From: Corynebacterium frankenforstense
GTDB taxonomy: Bacteria; Actinomycetota; Actinomycetes; Mycobacteriales; Mycobacteriaceae
NCBI RefSeq assembly: GCF_030211955.1
Contig: NZ_JASODI010000013.1
Span: 7,483 to 71,482, forward strand
Direction: 5' to 3'
Length of the DNA stretch: 64,000 nt
Shown here one piece after another: positions 63,269 to 64,000 of this stretch. The position numbers and the translations under genes are program-made. Position 1 is the first letter of the stretch, and the number at the start of each line of letters is the position of its first letter. Below the pieces are notes generated by a model. The model made no database searches, was not told the DNA's origin, and worked only from the letters and a program-made list of their open reading frames with translations.

Positions 63269-63731
63269 TCGGGATGAGCGGGGTGACCACCTCGGCGGCG
63301 TCGCGCGCGCCGCCGGAGGAGCCGGGGGCGTTGACGATCAGGCTCGCGCCGGGAGTGCGCGCGGTCAGGCCGACGCGGCCGCGCGAGAGCCCGGACTTCG
63401 GGCTGGACTCGAGCCCGCGCAGCAGGATCTGGGTGGCCACGCCGGGCAGCTCGACGGCCAGGCGGTCGGCGGTGACCTCGGGGGTGAGGTTGTGGGCGGT
63501 GATCCCGGTGCCGCCGGTGGTGAAGATGACGCGGGTACCGCGGGCGAGCTCGGCGTCGAGGGCCTCTCCCACGGCGTCGGCGCCCTCGGCGACGACGACG
63601 GTCTCGCCCACGTCGAGCCCCGCGGCGTCGAGAATCTCTCTGATGGCGGGGCCGGACTTGTTGGCGCGTTCGCCGGCGGCGACGCGGTCGGAGACGACGA
63701 TGACGGCGGCGGTCAGCGGGGTGGGGGTCAT
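63243..63731 (-). CDS. moaB: MoaB/MogA-family molybdenum cofactor protein
   Basis: A 162-residue member of the MoaB/Mog fold. Key parts are AAVIVVSDRVAAGERANKSG, IFTTGGTGITAHNLTPEVT and LIVNAPGSSGGARDAAEVV, the conserved PGSxxG loop. It is more MoaB-like than the paralogue at 60992. ATG 63731 is the start that matches family N-termini, though its Shine-Dalgarno (AAAGG) is distant; an upstream start at 63809 would add 26 poorly conserved residues. The rest of the pathway (moaA, moaC) is not in the window. Confidence 0.87.
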   Translation of the reverse strand: MTPTPLTAAVIVVSDRVAAGERANKSGPAIREILDAAGLDVGETVVVAEGADAVGEALDAELARGTRVIFTTGGTGITAHNLTPEVTADRLAVELPGVATQILLRGLESSPKSGLSRGRVGLTARTPGASLIVNAPGSSGGARDAAEVVTPLIPSIFRQLGE

Positions 63732-63809
63732 GGCGGGGGTGAACCTTTTCTCGGAAGAAGTCGGGTTTTTCACACCCGACGCTACACCCACCAGTTCGTT
63801 AACCTGCAA

Positions 63810-64000
63810 TGACTGAATTAAGCAATATTTCCCTATCGTAATTCAGCACGGCAATCCCCGTGACAAAGTGGCAGAAGTCCAGGTCAGAACCCTATTCTTA
63901 AAATCAGGAACCCCCGGGCAATATGAACTAGCCCCCGAAAGTTGGACTGGTTTAATTCTAAGCGGTTAGGGGTTCAAGGGTCTGATTCCGATATTGCATC
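63810..64000. other. AT-rich right end of window without a gene
   Basis: 191 bases clearly richer in A/T than the rest of the window, with no open frame of note. The composition change and the possible IS end within it suggest a junction to acquired DNA. Confidence 0.5.
63924..64000 (+). mobile_element. Possible left end of an IS3-like element (partial)
   Basis: TGAACTAGCCCCCGAAAGTT followed by GGAC resembles the CCCCGAAA(A)GTTGGAC terminal repeats of IS3-family elements. It begins a run of new base composition leading to the window edge. No transposase codons are visible inside the window. Confidence 0.35.

Overview
The window is about 64 kb of very GC-rich DNA (GC third positions throughout, Ile almost always ATC). 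It reads as the chromosome of a high-GC Corynebacterium. The evidence is a DtxR that matches the corynebacterial iron repressor nearly residue for residue over its N-terminal half, a SugR of the exact corynebacterial length, a divS-like gene divergent from lexA, the arabinogalactan enzyme AftC, polyphosphate glucokinase, and gene order shared with C. glutamicum and partly with M. tuberculosis (RibD-like, aftC, msrB, hemQ, DUF3000, rnd, dxs). The species cannot be named from this. Product assignments come from reading translations and recalling families; no database search was run.

Layout. 1-3700: 5' end of thrS, then a copC / PCuAC / Tat-DyP copper-and-peroxidase operon, all on the minus strand, and tRNA-Val(CAC). 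4092-4663: six tRNA genes containing a perfect 174-bp duplication. 4789-19211: conserved housekeeping block (reductase, aftC, msrB, hemQ, rnd, dxs, RNA methyltransferase, dut, suhB, ppgK, nitroreductase). 19447-28981: sigA, a helicase, a methyltransferase, dtd, sigB behind a SigH-like promoter, dtxR and galE. 29061-41169: DUF4192, PAC2 protein, DUF3516-type helicase, oxyR, a membrane protein, hrpA and nrdR. 41251-44000: divS/lexA with clustered SOS boxes, then sugR. 43921-50864: general and fructose PTS genes (ptsI, fruK, ptsF, ptsH), with an ahpC-ahpD pair lying between ptsF and ptsH. 51403-55920: uracil permease and a GntR-controlled ascorbate-type PTS whose IIC gene is frameshifted at a C7 tract. 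56008-58969: hflX and two unknown genes. 59237-63731: molybdenum-cofactor genes (moeB-like, moaE, mog, moeA, moaD, moaB). The right edge may hold the end of an IS3-like element.

The genes combine into regulatory circuits. SugR probably governs PTS genes through CACACAAACG-type sites seen before sugR itself and between ptsI and fruK. LexA controls divS and itself. Primary (SigA), stress (SigB) and iron (DtxR) regulators sit close together.

The most unusual signals are three. First, a 129-bp double-hairpin element occurs twice (51138-51266 and 59076-59204), both times between convergent genes, with conserved stems and variable loops. Second, the 10-mer ATTGACGACG recurs eight times, in gaps and inside poorly conserved protein linkers. 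Third, the PTS IIC gene is interrupted exactly at a sequence that fits a -1 slippery heptamer.
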